DNA from: Enterobacter quasihormaechei
GTDB taxonomy: Bacteria > Pseudomonadota > Gammaproteobacteria > Enterobacterales > Enterobacteriaceae
Direction of reading: 5' to 3'
Length of the DNA: 64,000 nt
NCBI RefSeq assembly: GCF_004331385.1
Contig: NZ_SJON01000003.1
Coordinates: 248,001-312,000 of the forward strand
The notes beneath the pieces were generated by a model. That model made no database searches, was not told the origin of the DNA, and saw only the letters and a program-made list of their open reading frames with translations. How positions within the stretch are numbered: the first letter of the stretch is position 1; the number at the start of each line of letters is the position of its first letter. Below are positions 22,051 through 31,622 of this stretch, one piece after another. The position numbers and the translations under genes are program-made.

Positions 22051-23565
22051 TCAGCCGATATCCGGCTGCGGTTTGTGCTGGCGTCGACGGACCCAGCGCA
22101 GCACCGGCGGCACGACAATCACCATAATCGCCATTGCCAGCAGGATCTTCGTCACGTTGCTCTCCCACAGGATCGCCATGTTGCCGTTGCTGATGGAGAG
22201 CGCGCGGCGCAGGTTCTGCTCCAGCATTTCCCCCAACACAAATCCTAAAATCAGCGGCGACATCGGGAAGTGCATCTTGCGCAAGATGTAGCCCAGGATC
22301 CCCAGCAGCACCATCAATACCAGGTCGAAGGTGGTGCTGTGCACCGCGTACACCCCAACCGCAGAGACGGCGGCGATGGCAGGAACCAGGAACCACAGGG
22401 GAATGGTCAGCATGCGCGTAAACAGGCCGATCAGCGGGATGTTCATCACCAGCAGCATCACGTTGGCGATCAGCAGCGCCGCAATCAGGCCCCAGACGAT
22501 ATCCGGCTGCTCGGTGAACATCGCCGGCCCCGGGGTGATGTTATAGAGCGTAAGCGCGCCCATCATCACCGCCGTGGTGCCCGAACCCGGCACGCCGAGG
22601 GTCAGCATCGGGATGAACGAACCACAGGCCGAAGCGTTATTGGCCGCCTCCGGCGCCGCCACGCCGCGAATATCGCCTTTGCCGAAACCGTCGCTGTTAC
22701 CGCTCAGCTTCTTCTCGGTCATGTAGGTGATGGCGCTGGCGATGGTTGCCCCGGCGCCTGGCAAAATGCCGACAAAGAAACCGATCACCGACGACCGCAG
22801 GGTGGCACCCACGCACTGCGCCCCCTCTTTGGCATTGAACAGCATACGTCCGGTTTTACGCACCAGTGTCTGCCCGCTGCTGGTATGCTCCAGCATCAGC
22901 AAGATTTCTGAGACGGAGAACAGACCAATCACCACGACGATAAACTGCACGCCGTCGGAGAGGTGAACGCTGTCGAAGGTAAAGCGGTAAACCCCGGTGT
23001 TGGCATCCACGCCGACGGTGGCTAACCCCAGGCCAATCAGCGCAGATAAAAACGACTTCAGCGGGTTTTGCGCCATCATGCTGCCGAGGCAGGCAATGGC
23101 GAATACCATCAGCGCGAAATACTCGGCAGGACCAAACGCCAGCGACCACTGGGCCAGCGCCGGCGCGAACAAAATGATGCCGCCAATGGCGATCAGGGAG
23201 CCAAAGAACGAGCTGACGGCGGAAATTGAGAGTGCCACGCCGCCGCGTCCCTGCTGCGCCATCGGGTAGCCGTCCAGCGCGGTCATAATGGCGGCGGCAT
23301 CGCCGGGCACGTTAAGCAGTATCGACGAAATTCGCCCGCCGTACTCGCAGCCGATGTACACCGTCGCCAGCAGGATCAGCGCCGACTCCGCAGGCAGGTG
23401 CAGGGCAAAGGCCAGCGGCAGTAAAATCGCCACGCCGTTGATCGGGCCAAGGCCCGGCAGCAGGCCGACGATGGTCCCGACGAAGCAGCCGATCAGGGCG
23501 ATCACCAGGTTTTCCGGGGTCATCGCTACCGCGAACCCCTGAGAGAGATAGATCCAGGTATCCAT
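22051..23565 (-). CDS. tctA: Tripartite tricarboxylate transporter, large membrane subunit TctA
   Basis: The 504-residue, very hydrophobic protein (about 11-12 membrane segments) is the large permease of a TTT-family carrier. The TctA signature regions [17 protein letters not shown] and [18 protein letters not shown], which form two repeated re-entrant loops, are present. It works with TctB and the periplasmic TctC to take up citrate or related tricarboxylates. It is last in a tctCBA operon, 11 bases after tctB. Confidence 0.94.
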   Translation of the reverse strand: MDTWIYLSQGFAVAMTPENLVIALIGCFVGTIVGLLPGLGPINGVAILLPLAFALHLPAESALILLATVYIGCEYGGRISSILLNVPGDAAAIMTALDGYPMAQQGRGGVALSISAVSSFFGSLIAIGGIILFAPALAQWSLAFGPAEYFALMVFAIACLGSMMAQNPLKSFLSALIGLGLATVGVDANTGVYRFTFDSVHLSDGVQFIVVVIGLFSVSEILLMLEHTSSGQTLVRKTGRMLFNAKEGAQCVGATLRSSVIGFFVGILPGAGATIASAITYMTEKKLSGNSDGFGKGDIRGVAAPEAANNASACGSFIPMLTLGVPGSGTTAVMMGALTLYNITPGPAMFTEQPDIVWGLIAALLIANVMLLVMNIPLIGLFTRMLTIPLWFLVPAIAAVSAVGVYAVHSTTFDLVLMVLLGILGYILRKMHFPMSPLILGFVLGEMLEQNLRRALSISNGNMAILWESNVTKILLAMAIMVIVVPPVLRWVRRRQHKPQPDIG

Positions 23566-23576
23566 AGCGTGCTCCG

Positions 23577-24008
23577 TTAGTTAAACCATGCGCCGAGCGG
23601 CAGCGTCACGTCCAGCAGGCGGTCGAAGGCGTACCAGAGCAAAATGCCCAGTACGACCCCGGAGATCCCCGCCGCGGGCAGCGAGGCGTTAAACAGCATG
23701 CCAATCACCATCGTCAGCAGGGCAGTGGCAATCGGGAAGCCGAGCCACTCAAAGCCCCACGCATACATCAGCAGGACAATCACCATCACCAGCAGACGTT
23801 GCAGGGTGCGGCGTGGCGGCCACTCTACGGTGTCCGGATGGCGCAGCAGTAGCGCCACCGAGCAGAGCAGCATCAGGCCGACAATGCCGACGGGGAAGGG
23901 GCGTGGCCCTACGGGTTCATAGCTGTATTCGCTGTGGATCTGCCAGGCGACGAACAGCCCGCCAATGCAGAGCAGCAGCCATATCCCGGCAAAAATGCGA
24001 TCGCTCAT
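23577..24008 (-). CDS. tctB: Tripartite tricarboxylate transporter, small membrane subunit TctB
   Basis: This 143-residue protein has four predicted membrane helices, the usual form of the TctB subunit. Sequence conservation in this family is low, so the name rests partly on its place between tctC and tctA with 11-base gaps on both sides. Confidence 0.9.
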   Translation of the reverse strand: MSDRIFAGIWLLLCIGGLFVAWQIHSEYSYEPVGPRPFPVGIVGLMLLCSVALLLRHPDTVEWPPRRTLQRLLVMVIVLLMYAWGFEWLGFPIATALLTMVIGMLFNASLPAAGISGVVLGILLWYAFDRLLDVTLPLGAWFN

Positions 24009-24019
24009 AGCGCCTCCGG

Positions 24020-25000
24020 TTATTTCGCCAGGCCAAAGGCTTTCGCCTGTTCGCGGTAGTCATTCACCTGTTTTTTCACGTACTCGTCCAGCTGCTTGCC
24101 GTTCAGGTTGAATTCAAACAGTCCGCGCAGATCGCGCTGTTTTTTGAACTCGTCGGTTTGCTGGAGTTTTGTGAAGGTATCCACCCACCACTGGTACTCG
24201 GCGTCGGTCACTTTTGGCCCGACAAAGAAGCCGCGGATGATCGGCCAGACCAGGTTATAACCCTGCTCTTTGGCGGTTGGGACGTCTGCCAGCTGGCCCG
24301 GCAGACGGTTTTCCGAGAAGACCGCCAGCACGCGGATCTTATCTCCGCTCAGGTAGGGCACCATTTCGCTGAGATCGCCCGAAACCGCCTGCACGTGATT
24401 GCCCATCAGCGCCGTCACCGGCTCGCCGCCGCCTTCAAAGGCCACGTAGCGCATCTTGTGCGGATCCACTTTGGCCTGCTGCGCGAGCAGCGCGGCTTTC
24501 ATCCAGTCCTGGCTACCGATAGACGCGCCCGCGCCAATCACCACGCTGTTCGGATCTTTTTCCATGGCGGTCAGCAGATCTTTCAGGGACTTCCAGGGAG
24601 AGTCGGCGCGAACGGCGATCATCCCGTAATCGGTGCCCACGGTGGCGAGCCAGCGCACATCATCCACGTCATAACGACCAAATTTCCCCTGCGACAGGTT
24701 CAGCAGCGAGCCGCCGGAGAAGGCCACGACGGTACCGGGTTCGGCAGGGCGCTGCGCAACAATGGCGTTATAGGCTACCGCGCCTACGCCGCCGGGCATG
24801 TAGGTGACACGCATCGGTTTTTCGATGGCCTTCGTCTCCAGCAGGCTGACCTGAATCAGCTTGCAGGTCAGGTCGAAGCCGCCGCCGGGTTTGGCCGGGG
24901 CGATACATTCGGTGCGGGACGGCGCCTCCTGCGCCCGGACGACAGAGGCACTCAACAGCAATACGCTTGCAGCAACAGCAGAAAGTAATTGTTTTTTCAT
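24020..25000 (-). CDS. tctC: Tricarboxylate-binding periplasmic protein TctC
   Basis: The 326-residue solute-binding protein is of the Bug/TctC family. A signal peptide (residues 1 to about 23, ending VVRA) precedes the mature domain. The IAPAKPGGGFDLTCK and YMPGGVGAVAYN segments are the ligand-binding beta-turn loops of this fold. It is first in the operon and divergent from tctD. The substrate is probably citrate or tricarballylate by analogy with Salmonella; the sequence alone does not prove it. Confidence 0.93.
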   Translation of the reverse strand: MKKQLLSAVAASVLLLSASVVRAQEAPSRTECIAPAKPGGGFDLTCKLIQVSLLETKAIEKPMRVTYMPGGVGAVAYNAIVAQRPAEPGTVVAFSGGSLLNLSQGKFGRYDVDDVRWLATVGTDYGMIAVRADSPWKSLKDLLTAMEKDPNSVVIGAGASIGSQDWMKAALLAQQAKVDPHKMRYVAFEGGGEPVTALMGNHVQAVSGDLSEMVPYLSGDKIRVLAVFSENRLPGQLADVPTAKEQGYNLVWPIIRGFFVGPKVTDAEYQWWVDTFTKLQQTDEFKKQRDLRGLFEFNLNGKQLDEYVKKQVNDYREQAKAFGLAK

Positions 25001-25090
25001 CGTTTATCCTCACGCCGGAGAACCGGGAGTACGGGTACGGGTGTCTTTTTTCTGATTATGTGAACCACCTTGTAGCGGTTCCGTTGCGTG

Positions 25091-25124
25091 ATTGTTAAAA
25101 CAATAACCTTTCATTTCCCTTTCA
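25091..25124 (+). promoter_or_regulatory. Candidate operator in the tctC-tctD divergent region (TctD site)
   Basis: The 152-base divergent region holds two signals. One is a perfect short palindrome, ATTGTT-AA-AACAAT, at 25091-25104. The other is a direct repeat CCTTTCA at 25107-25113 and 25118-25124. The repeats are 11 bases apart, one helical turn, which is how OmpR/PhoB-type regulators such as TctD usually bind. The position 29 bases before tctD and about 105 before tctC suits control of one or both promoters. This is inference from spacing and family. Confidence 0.45.
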
Positions 25125-25152
25125 CTGCGACACCAACTTTACAGGATGTGAT

Positions 25153-25827
25153 ATGCGTCTCTTACTGGCGGAAGATAATCGTGAGCTGGCTCACTGGCTG
25201 GAGAAAGCGCTGGTACAGAACGGATTTGCCGTGGATTGCGTCAACGACGGGCGGGCGGCCGACCACCTTTTGCAGGGGGAAAACTATGCCGTCGCCATTC
25301 TTGATATCGGCATGCCCGGCTTCGACGGGCTGGAGGTGGTGCATCGCCTGAGAAAGCGCGGGCAGACGCTTCCCGTGCTGTTTCTTACCGCCCGCAGCAA
25401 CGTGGCGGACAGGGTTAAAGGGCTGAATGCCGGGGCGGATGACTATCTGCCGAAGCCGTTCGAGCTGGAAGAACTCGATGCCCGCCTGCGCGCGCTGCTG
25501 CGCCGCAGTGAAGGGCGAACCCAGGAGCGCCAGCGGCTGGGAGAGCTGGAGTACGATGATGAAGGCTTTTTTCTGCTGCGCGATGAACCCCTTTCCCTCA
25601 CGCCGCGCGAACTCTCTCTGCTGAAGGTGCTGATGCACCGCCGGACCCGTCCCGTTTCCCGACAGCAACTCTTCGACCAAGTGTTCAGCCTGAACGACGA
25701 CGTTAGCCCCGAGAGCATCGATCTCTATATTCACCGCCTGCGCAAGAAGCTGACCGGCAGCGGCGTGCGGATCACCACGCTCCGTGGGCTGGGCTACGTG
25801 CTGGAGTGCGGCGATGAAGTGGGTTAA
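25153..25827 (+). CDS. tctD: Response regulator TctD (OmpR family)
   Basis: The 224-residue regulator has a receiver domain (residues 1-115) and an OmpR-type winged-helix DNA-binding domain (about 125-220). The acidic pocket, phosphorylated Asp51, Thr79 and Lys101 are all present. It is expected to activate tctCBA when phosphorylated by TctE. The coding region overlaps tctE by 14 bases. Confidence 0.94.
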   Translation: MRLLLAEDNRELAHWLEKALVQNGFAVDCVNDGRAADHLLQGENYAVAILDIGMPGFDGLEVVHRLRKRGQTLPVLFLTARSNVADRVKGLNAGADDYLPKPFELEELDARLRALLRRSEGRTQERQRLGELEYDDEGFFLLRDEPLSLTPRELSLLKVLMHRRTRPVSRQQLFDQVFSLNDDVSPESIDLYIHRLRKKLTGSGVRITTLRGLGYVLECGDEVG

Positions 25828-27223
25828 GCCGCAGTCGCTTTACCTGCAACTTTTGCTCTTTCTGGGGTTGCCGCTGCTGCTGTTATGGGGGCTGTCGGCT
25901 TTTAACAGCTACGTTAGCACGCTACAGGCGGCAACGCAGGCCTATGACCGCACGCTGTTATCCTCGGCGCGCACGGTGTCAGAGCGGCTGGTGGTGCACA
26001 ACGGCAAGCTCCAGGTGAACGTGCCCTGGGTGGTGCTCGACAGCTTTGAGCTGAACATGAACGATCGCCTCTATTACAAGGTTGTTGATCCTGACGGGCG
26101 GACGATCTCCGGCTATGACGATCTGCCGAAAATGCCACCCTCCACGTCGCGCACCACCCACTATCCTGCGCTGGCCTGGTTTTATCATACCGAGTATCGC
26201 GGGCAGGCGATCCGCGTGGCGAAGCTGCTCCAGCCGGTTAACGAAGACAGCGTGTTCGGCATGGCGGAGATATACGTTGCCGAAACCTTGCAGTCGCGGC
26301 GCTATCTCGCCACTCAGCTGCTGTTTTCCTCGCTCGTGTCGCAGGGGCTACTGGTGCTGCTGACGCTGATTTTAACCGCCTGGCTGCTTCGCCGCGTGCT
26401 GCGCCCGATGCGCCAGCTCTCCTCGCTGATGGTGCGCCGCGAGCCAGGGCTGCTGGCCCCGCTGCCGGAGCTGTTGCCCTGGTCGGAAACGCGGCTGCTG
26501 ATTGTGGCATTTAACCGCTATATCGACAGGTTGCGCGGCGTACTTTCGCGGCAGGCGCGCTTCAATGCCGATGCCTCGCACCAGCTCAAAACGCCGCTGG
26601 CGGTGCTGAAAACCCAGGTGTCCGTTGCCCTGACGCGTAACGATCCGGCGCTGTGGCAGGAAAGTTTACGGGCAATGAACGTGACGCTGGATAACACCAT
26701 CGTGCTGACCGAAAGGCTGTTACAGCTTTCGGCGGTGAAGCGAAAAGAGCAGGGTGAGCGACAGTTTGCCCCTGTCGATCTGGTTCAGGTGGTGCAAAAC
26801 AGCGGCTTTTCCCGGCTGGCGCAGGCGCGCAGCAAGGCTATTGACCTCGGTTATGACGGCGTACAGCAGCCGGTAATGATTGAGGGAGATGACGTGCTGC
26901 TGGGCGAACTTTGCGCCAACCTGCTGGAGAACGCGATCAAATACACGCCGGAGCAGGGCATCGTCACGGTGTACCTGCGCACGGATAACGATGCCGTTGA
27001 GCTGAGCGTGGAGGACAGTGGACCGGGGATTGCCGAAGATCAGATCTCCCAGGCCATGCTGCCGTTTCATCGGCTGGATAACGTGGGCGATGCCGCCGGG
27101 TCCGGCATTGGTCTGGCGCTGGCCAACGATATTGCCCGCCTGCACCGCAGCCATCTCCAGCTGATGCCCAGTGAAAATCTGGGCGGGCTGTGCGTGAAAA
27201 TGCGCTTTTTGTTGATGATGTAA
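25814..27223 (+). CDS. tctE: Sensor histidine kinase TctE
   Basis: The 469-residue membrane kinase has an N-terminal membrane helix (about 8-28), a periplasmic sensing domain, a second helix near 165-190, an H-box with His256 (ASHQLKTPLAVL), and an ATPase domain with ELCANLLENAIKY, EDSGPGIA and GSGIGLALA motifs. The start at 25814 lies inside the tctD 3' end and gives MKWVKPQSLYLQ, like Salmonella TctE. It likely senses tricarboxylates in the periplasm. Confidence 0.94.
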   Translation: MKWVKPQSLYLQLLLFLGLPLLLLWGLSAFNSYVSTLQAATQAYDRTLLSSARTVSERLVVHNGKLQVNVPWVVLDSFELNMNDRLYYKVVDPDGRTISGYDDLPKMPPSTSRTTHYPALAWFYHTEYRGQAIRVAKLLQPVNEDSVFGMAEIYVAETLQSRRYLATQLLFSSLVSQGLLVLLTLILTAWLLRRVLRPMRQLSSLMVRREPGLLAPLPELLPWSETRLLIVAFNRYIDRLRGVLSRQARFNADASHQLKTPLAVLKTQVSVALTRNDPALWQESLRAMNVTLDNTIVLTERLLQLSAVKRKEQGERQFAPVDLVQVVQNSGFSRLAQARSKAIDLGYDGVQQPVMIEGDDVLLGELCANLLENAIKYTPEQGIVTVYLRTDNDAVELSVEDSGPGIAEDQISQAMLPFHRLDNVGDAAGSGIGLALANDIARLHRSHLQLMPSENLGGLCVKMRFLLMM

Positions 27224-27277
27224 ATGTCGATATTATCAAATCGTTACAAACTAATTGCCCGACGCACGCAGAGTCCA

Positions 27278-27305
27278 TTGATCCCCCTGAAAGTCAGGTT
27301 AAAAT
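27278..27305 (+). promoter_or_regulatory. Candidate sigma-70 promoter for yfaZ
   Basis: TTGATC at 27278-27283 and TAAAAT at 27300-27305 are separated by 16 bases and lie about 50 bases before the yfaZ ATG. Both hexamers differ from consensus by one or two bases. It is the best promoter-like pair in the gap after tctE. Confidence 0.45.
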
Positions 27306-27352
27306 CTCGCGGTTTTTGGACATCTCTGAATAAATTGTGCGGGATCACGACA

Positions 27353-27892
27353 ATGAAAAAAGTGGCATTAATGGGCTTAGGCCTGATGTGTGTATCGGCG
27401 GCGGCCAACGCTATTTCCTTCAACGGCTCGGCGGGCGAGGACTATACCCACCTGGGCTTCGGTCTTGGCACGGACAGCGCAGGCCTGGCAATGACCGGCG
27501 GCTGGACGCATAACGACGACGACGGCGATGCGGCAAGCCTGGGTCTCGGCTTCAACGTTCCTCTCGGCCCGTTCCTGGCGACCGTCGGCGGTAAAGGGAT
27601 CTACACCAACCCGAACGACGGTGACGAAGGTTACGCGGCGGCAGTGGGCGGCGGCTTGCAGTGGAAAATTGGCGACAGCTTTGGCCTGTTCGGTGAGTAC
27701 TACTACTCTCCGGATTCCCTCTCCAGCGGTATCGACAGCTATCAGGAAGCTAACGCCGGCGCGCGCTGGACCATCATGCGTCCGATCACCATCGAAGCGG
27801 GCTATCGCTATCTGAACCTGGCCGGTAAAGACGGCAACCGCGACAACGCCCTGGCAGACGGCCCGTACGTTGGCGTTAGCGCAGGTTTCTGA
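27353..27892 (+). CDS. yfaZ: YfaZ family outer-membrane protein
   Basis: The 179-residue protein has a signal peptide ending ANA (about residue 21) and alternating beta-strand sequence ending in an aromatic residue (SAGF), typical of an outer-membrane beta-barrel. It matches E. coli YfaZ closely; its function is unknown. I chose the ATG at 27353 (MKKVALMGLG) over upstream in-frame starts because it gives a proper signal peptide and the family length. Confidence 0.94.
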   Translation: MKKVALMGLGLMCVSAAANAISFNGSAGEDYTHLGFGLGTDSAGLAMTGGWTHNDDDGDAASLGLGFNVPLGPFLATVGGKGIYTNPNDGDEGYAAAVGGGLQWKIGDSFGLFGEYYYSPDSLSSGIDSYQEANAGARWTIMRPITIEAGYRYLNLAGKDGNRDNALADGPYVGVSAGF

Positions 27893-27899
27893 TCCTCTC

Positions 27900-27928
27900 G
27901 GCGCGGCGTTCTGTCGCGCCAGTTTCTC
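27900..27928 (+). terminator. Possible terminator after yfaZ
   Basis: A 6-bp GC stem (GGCGCG at 27900-27905, CGCGCC at 27915-27920) follows the yfaZ stop by seven bases and is followed by a pyrimidine stretch with only a short run of T. It is a weak or Rho-assisted terminator candidate. Confidence 0.4.
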
Positions 27929-27986
27929 TCTTCCTCCGGTCTTCGATTGCGCTATAGTGTTTTGACCATTGAAATGGGAGAACACA

Positions 27987-29186
27987 ATGATAAACGTGGA
28001 AATGTTATCCACTGGCGACGAAGTGCTGCATGGGCAAATCATTGATACCAATGCCGCCTGGCTCGCCGATCTCTTCTTTGAGCAAGGATTACCGTTAACG
28101 CGCCGCAACACCGTGGGTGACAATCTTGAGTCGCTGGTCAACGTTCTGCGCGAGCGCAGCGAACGCTGCGACGTACTGATTGTGAACGGCGGGCTCGGAC
28201 CGACCAGCGACGATCTCAGCGCGCTGGCTGCCGCCACCGCCAAAGGCGAAGGTCTGGTTCTCCACGACGCGTGGCTGACGCAGATGGAGCGTTTCTTCTC
28301 CGATCGTGGCCGCGTGATGGCCCCCAGCAACCGCAAGCAGGCCGAGATCCCCGCCAGCGCGGAGCTGATTGATAACCCGGTCGGCACCGCCTGCGGGTTT
28401 GCCGTTCAGCTGAACCGCTGCCTGATGTTCTTCACCCCGGGCGTGCCGTCGGAATTTAAGGTGATGGTCGAGCAGCAGATCCTGCCGCGCCTGCGCGACC
28501 GTTTTACCCTGCCGGAACCGCCGCTGTGCCTGCGTCTGACCACGTTTGGCCGCTCGGAGAGCGATCTGGCCCAGAGCCTCGATCATCTGCAATTGCCTCC
28601 CGGCGTGTCGATGGGCTATCGCTCCTCCATGCCGATTATTGAACTGAAGATGACCGGACCGGCGTCTGAGAAAGCCGCCATGCTGGCGCTGTGGCCCGAA
28701 GTGCAGCGCGTCGCCGGGGAAAGCCTGATTTTCGAAGGCACGGAAGGGCTGCCGGCGCAGATCGCCCGCCATTTGCAGTCTCGTCAGCTGAGCGTGACGC
28801 TAAGCGAGCAGTTTACCGGCGGGCTGCTGGCGCTCCAGCTGACCCGGGCGGGTGCGCCGCTGCTGGCCAGCGAAGTGGTGCCGTTCCAGCAGGAGACACT
28901 CGCGCAGACCGCGCGCTGGGCGTCCGAGCGCAGAGTGAAGCATTTCGCGGGGCTGGCGCTGTTCGTTGGCGGGCTGGATGAGGAGCATCTCAACTTCGCC
29001 CTGGCAACCCCGGAAGGAACGCACGCCCTGCGGGTGAAGATGAGTATTACCCGCCACAGTCTGGCCGTGCGTCAGGAGGTGTGCGCGATGATGGCCCTGA
29101 ACATGCTGCGCCGCTGGCTGAACGGCAAAGAGGTCGCCAGCGAGCACGGCTGGATCAACGTCGTCGAGTCGCTGTTCGTGGAGTGA
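27987..29186 (+). CDS. yfaY: CinA-like protein YfaY
   Basis: The 399-residue protein resembles CinA: an N-terminal MoaB/MogA-like COG1058 domain (residues 1 to about 170, with LSTGDEVLHGQIIDTNA and VNGGLGPTSDD) and a C-terminal CinA-type domain (about 250-395). E. coli YfaY is known as a CinA paralogue; its NMN deamidase activity is uncertain, so I leave catalysis open. The ATG at 27987 is chosen over one six codons upstream because GGGAG precedes it and E. coli begins there. Confidence 0.92.
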   Translation: MINVEMLSTGDEVLHGQIIDTNAAWLADLFFEQGLPLTRRNTVGDNLESLVNVLRERSERCDVLIVNGGLGPTSDDLSALAAATAKGEGLVLHDAWLTQMERFFSDRGRVMAPSNRKQAEIPASAELIDNPVGTACGFAVQLNRCLMFFTPGVPSEFKVMVEQQILPRLRDRFTLPEPPLCLRLTTFGRSESDLAQSLDHLQLPPGVSMGYRSSMPIIELKMTGPASEKAAMLALWPEVQRVAGESLIFEGTEGLPAQIARHLQSRQLSVTLSEQFTGGLLALQLTRAGAPLLASEVVPFQQETLAQTARWASERRVKHFAGLALFVGGLDEEHLNFALATPEGTHALRVKMSITRHSLAVRQEVCAMMALNMLRRWLNGKEVASEHGWINVVESLFVE

Positions 29187-29192
29187 GAATCT

Positions 29193-29212
29193 GCCGGGGC
29201 GGTGGCCCCGGC
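29193..29212. other. GC-rich stem-loop between convergent yfaY and glpC
   Basis: An 8-bp perfect stem (GCCGGGGC / GCCCCGGC) with a four-base loop fills most of the 31-base gap between the two convergent stops. No run of T follows on either strand, so it may block transcripts or protect 3' ends rather than act as a classical terminator. Confidence 0.5.
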
Positions 29213-29217
29213 AACGG

Positions 29218-30408
29218 TTACGCCAGCGCGTTTGCCAGCAGGGTAATAGGATGTTCGCAGCGTTTGCTGGTGGACATCTCAATCTGCCATTTACAGGTTT
29301 CACAGTCGGTCACGACGATATCCGCGCCGCTCTCTTCAATTTGCCGGAACAGCGGCGCGCCAATTGCCTGTGACGTTGGGTAGTTTTCGCGCTTAAAGCC
29401 GTAGGTGCCTGCGATGCCGCAGCAGCGTGAATCCAGCACCGTCAGCTCCAGCCCCGGGATCAGCCGCAGCAGCTCAAGCGTATAGAGCGACCAGCCCATC
29501 TTTTCCATATGACATGGCGTGTGATACACCACTTTCAGCGGCAATTTGCCCAGCGGCAACGTCTGCCCGCCGTCCAGTTTGCGCCAGAGAAAACGGGTCG
29601 CCAGCTCGATGTGCTCGCACAGGCCGGTGTTATCCACATCCAGCAGATGCGGATATTCATCGCGCAACGTGAAGGTACAGGTTGACGAGGTCGCCAGTAC
29701 CGGTATGCCTTTGTCGACGATCGCTTCACGTAAAGCGGTGACGTTGCTTTTCGCCTGCCTGCGCGCTTTGTCGATAAAACCGTTGGCAATCAGCGGAACG
29801 CCGCAGCACTTCTCTTTGCTCAGCAGCTGAACGCCCGTTCCCATGGCGTTCAGCACGTTCAGCAGGTCTTTCCCCAGCTGCGGATGGTTGTAGTTCACGT
29901 AGCAGCCGTGGAAGAAGGCGACCTGCTCGGCGAACCGCGCCTGTTTTGCCGCCACGGATTTATACCAGCGGCGGAAGGTACCGTGAGAATATTTCGGCAG
30001 GCTGCGGTGATGGTCGATTTTGAGCGTTGCATCCAGCAGCCTGCGCACCGGCTTCAGGGCGGTGGCGGCATTGACGACCGGCGCGAAAGGCGTCGAGATG
30101 CTGCCCATCAGATCGGTATGGCTCAGTATCGCGTCACGTAGCGTCGGTTTCTGCGTGCTGTAGCGCGCGCGGGCGCGCTGGATGATATCGCCAATTTTCA
30201 CGTCCGACGGGCAGGCAACTTCGCAGCGCTTGCAGTTGATACAGAATTTCAGCGCCTCGTCGTAAAGCGCTCCGTCCTTCAGGCGCAGACGTTCTCCGTC
30301 GGGACCGGCCTGCTTCGGGCCGGGATAGCGCGGATCGACGCCGCTGACCGGGCAAACCGTGGTACAGACCGTGCATTTGATGCAGTTTTCAAACCGGGTG
30401 TCGTTCAT
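29218..30408 (-). CDS. glpC: Anaerobic glycerol-3-phosphate dehydrogenase subunit C
   Basis: This 396-residue iron-sulfur subunit tethers GlpAB to the membrane and passes electrons to menaquinone. Two 4Fe-4S sites ([12 protein letters not shown] and [12 protein letters not shown], residues about 9-60) are followed by two CCG domains (KEKCCGVP and [10 protein letters not shown]). The start overlaps the glpB end by four bases. It is last in glpACB. Confidence 0.97.
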   Translation of the reverse strand: MNDTRFENCIKCTVCTTVCPVSGVDPRYPGPKQAGPDGERLRLKDGALYDEALKFCINCKRCEVACPSDVKIGDIIQRARARYSTQKPTLRDAILSHTDLMGSISTPFAPVVNAATALKPVRRLLDATLKIDHHRSLPKYSHGTFRRWYKSVAAKQARFAEQVAFFHGCYVNYNHPQLGKDLLNVLNAMGTGVQLLSKEKCCGVPLIANGFIDKARRQAKSNVTALREAIVDKGIPVLATSSTCTFTLRDEYPHLLDVDNTGLCEHIELATRFLWRKLDGGQTLPLGKLPLKVVYHTPCHMEKMGWSLYTLELLRLIPGLELTVLDSRCCGIAGTYGFKRENYPTSQAIGAPLFRQIEESGADIVVTDCETCKWQIEMSTSKRCEHPITLLANALA

Positions 30409-31622
30409 TGTGCTGCCTCCCTGCGCTGAATAATCTGCTCCGCAACGTGCAGCGCGGTGACGGCGCAGACGCCGCCGCCGCAGCCCTGCGCCACGGGATC
30501 GTACCCGCCCAGAACCGAGCCGATGGCGTACAGGTTTTCAACCGGTTGCCCGTCCAGCCGCGGGTGCAGCTGGGCGTCGACAATCACCCCGAACTGCTGC
30601 CAGGGCTGCGGAGTGAAAAAATCGCTCTGATACCAGTCCGCGCGGGAGGCGCTTTGCCGGACGTCCAGCCCGAGGATCGCCTCGCGCACGCCCTCCCGAC
30701 TGCTCAGCAGACCGTTACTGAAGAAGCTGCCGCTTGCCAGCACCGTATAGCGTGCGCGAAGCGGGATATCGCCGTGGTTGCGGGTCCAGATTTCGCTTGC
30801 CGCGCCTTCTGCCAGGGTGATTTTTTTCACCTCGTCGCCCGCCATCCAGACGCCACCCTGGGCGACAAACTGACGCTGAAGCTGGGTATGCAGACGGATG
30901 CCGGGCACAGAAGGGGGGAGCGTCGGCAGTAAACCGAGCGTACAGGGCAGACGCGCCGAGAGCCAGCGCCAGAGCCGGTTATCCGTTAAGCCAAAGCAGG
31001 CGGGCATAAACAGGGCGTCGCAGGTCTCGCCGAGCGGTCGAAGCGCCGCGTACAGCTGCGGCCAGTAACGTTCATTATCCAGCAGGCGGGCAATGTTCAC
31101 CGCCCGAAACTCGCTGGGGTTTTCGCGCAGCACGTCGAGTTCAGGGAGGTCAATCTCGGCGGTATCTGTCTGAACACCCTGCTGCCTGAGAGACGCGGCG
31201 GCCAGATGCGGCTGAAAGTCGAGGAATCCGCTGATCCCCACCACCAGCACGCGTTCCGCAGTGATGGGGGCGACAGGCACCTCTTCCGGGCTAAGCCAGG
31301 CGGCGCGCAGGGTGCCGAGCGGCGTGACGCGCTGATGGTTAAGCTCCGCGTCACCCTGCATACGTGCGCCGCAGGTGGTGAGCAGATATTCGGTTTCACA
31401 GGCAAAGCGGGCCATATTCTCTGCGCCCGTCAGCCGGTAGGGATGTTCAGGCGGCAGATCTTCGAACGACAGCGCGCCCAGTAAATCCAGCGATCCGGAG
31501 GAGAAGTGCAGGGCGCTCTGACCACGAGTCACAATGGCGCAGCGCAGACCGCGCTGCGTCAGCTTAAGGCCGCACAGCAGGCCCGCCAGCCCGCCGCCGA
31601 CGATCACGATATCAAATTTCAT
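30405..31622 (-). CDS. glpB: Anaerobic glycerol-3-phosphate dehydrogenase subunit B
   Basis: This 405-residue flavoprotein has the N-terminal FAD-binding [14 protein letters not shown] loop. The family joins GlpA (catalytic) and GlpC in the anaerobic enzyme. It is about 14 residues shorter than E. coli GlpB (419). The ATG at 31622 ([11 protein letters not shown]) lies within the glpA 3' end (11-base overlap); in-frame starts further upstream lie inside glpA and are rejected. Confidence 0.96.
   Translation of the reverse strand: MKFDIVIVGGGLAGLLCGLKLTQRGLRCAIVTRGQSALHFSSGSLDLLGALSFEDLPPEHPYRLTGAENMARFACETEYLLTTCGARMQGDAELNHQRVTPLGTLRAAWLSPEEVPVAPITAERVLVVGISGFLDFQPHLAAASLRQQGVQTDTAEIDLPELDVLRENPSEFRAVNIARLLDNERYWPQLYAALRPLGETCDALFMPACFGLTDNRLWRWLSARLPCTLGLLPTLPPSVPGIRLHTQLQRQFVAQGGVWMAGDEVKKITLAEGAASEIWTRNHGDIPLRARYTVLASGSFFSNGLLSSREGVREAILGLDVRQSASRADWYQSDFFTPQPWQQFGVIVDAQLHPRLDGQPVENLYAIGSVLGGYDPVAQGCGGGVCAVTALHVAEQIIQRREAAQ

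Noticed and set aside
22051..27223. tct locus considered as a recently acquired island
   Set aside because: Base composition and codon use look like the neighbours, and there are no flanking repeats, integrase or transposase. The locus is known in Salmonella, so only block replacement over longer time can be argued.
27377..28387. Open frame of 336 codons antisense across yfaZ and the start of yfaY
   Set aside because: It spans an intergenic gap but has no recognisable protein similarity or start signals, and both plus-strand genes are well supported.
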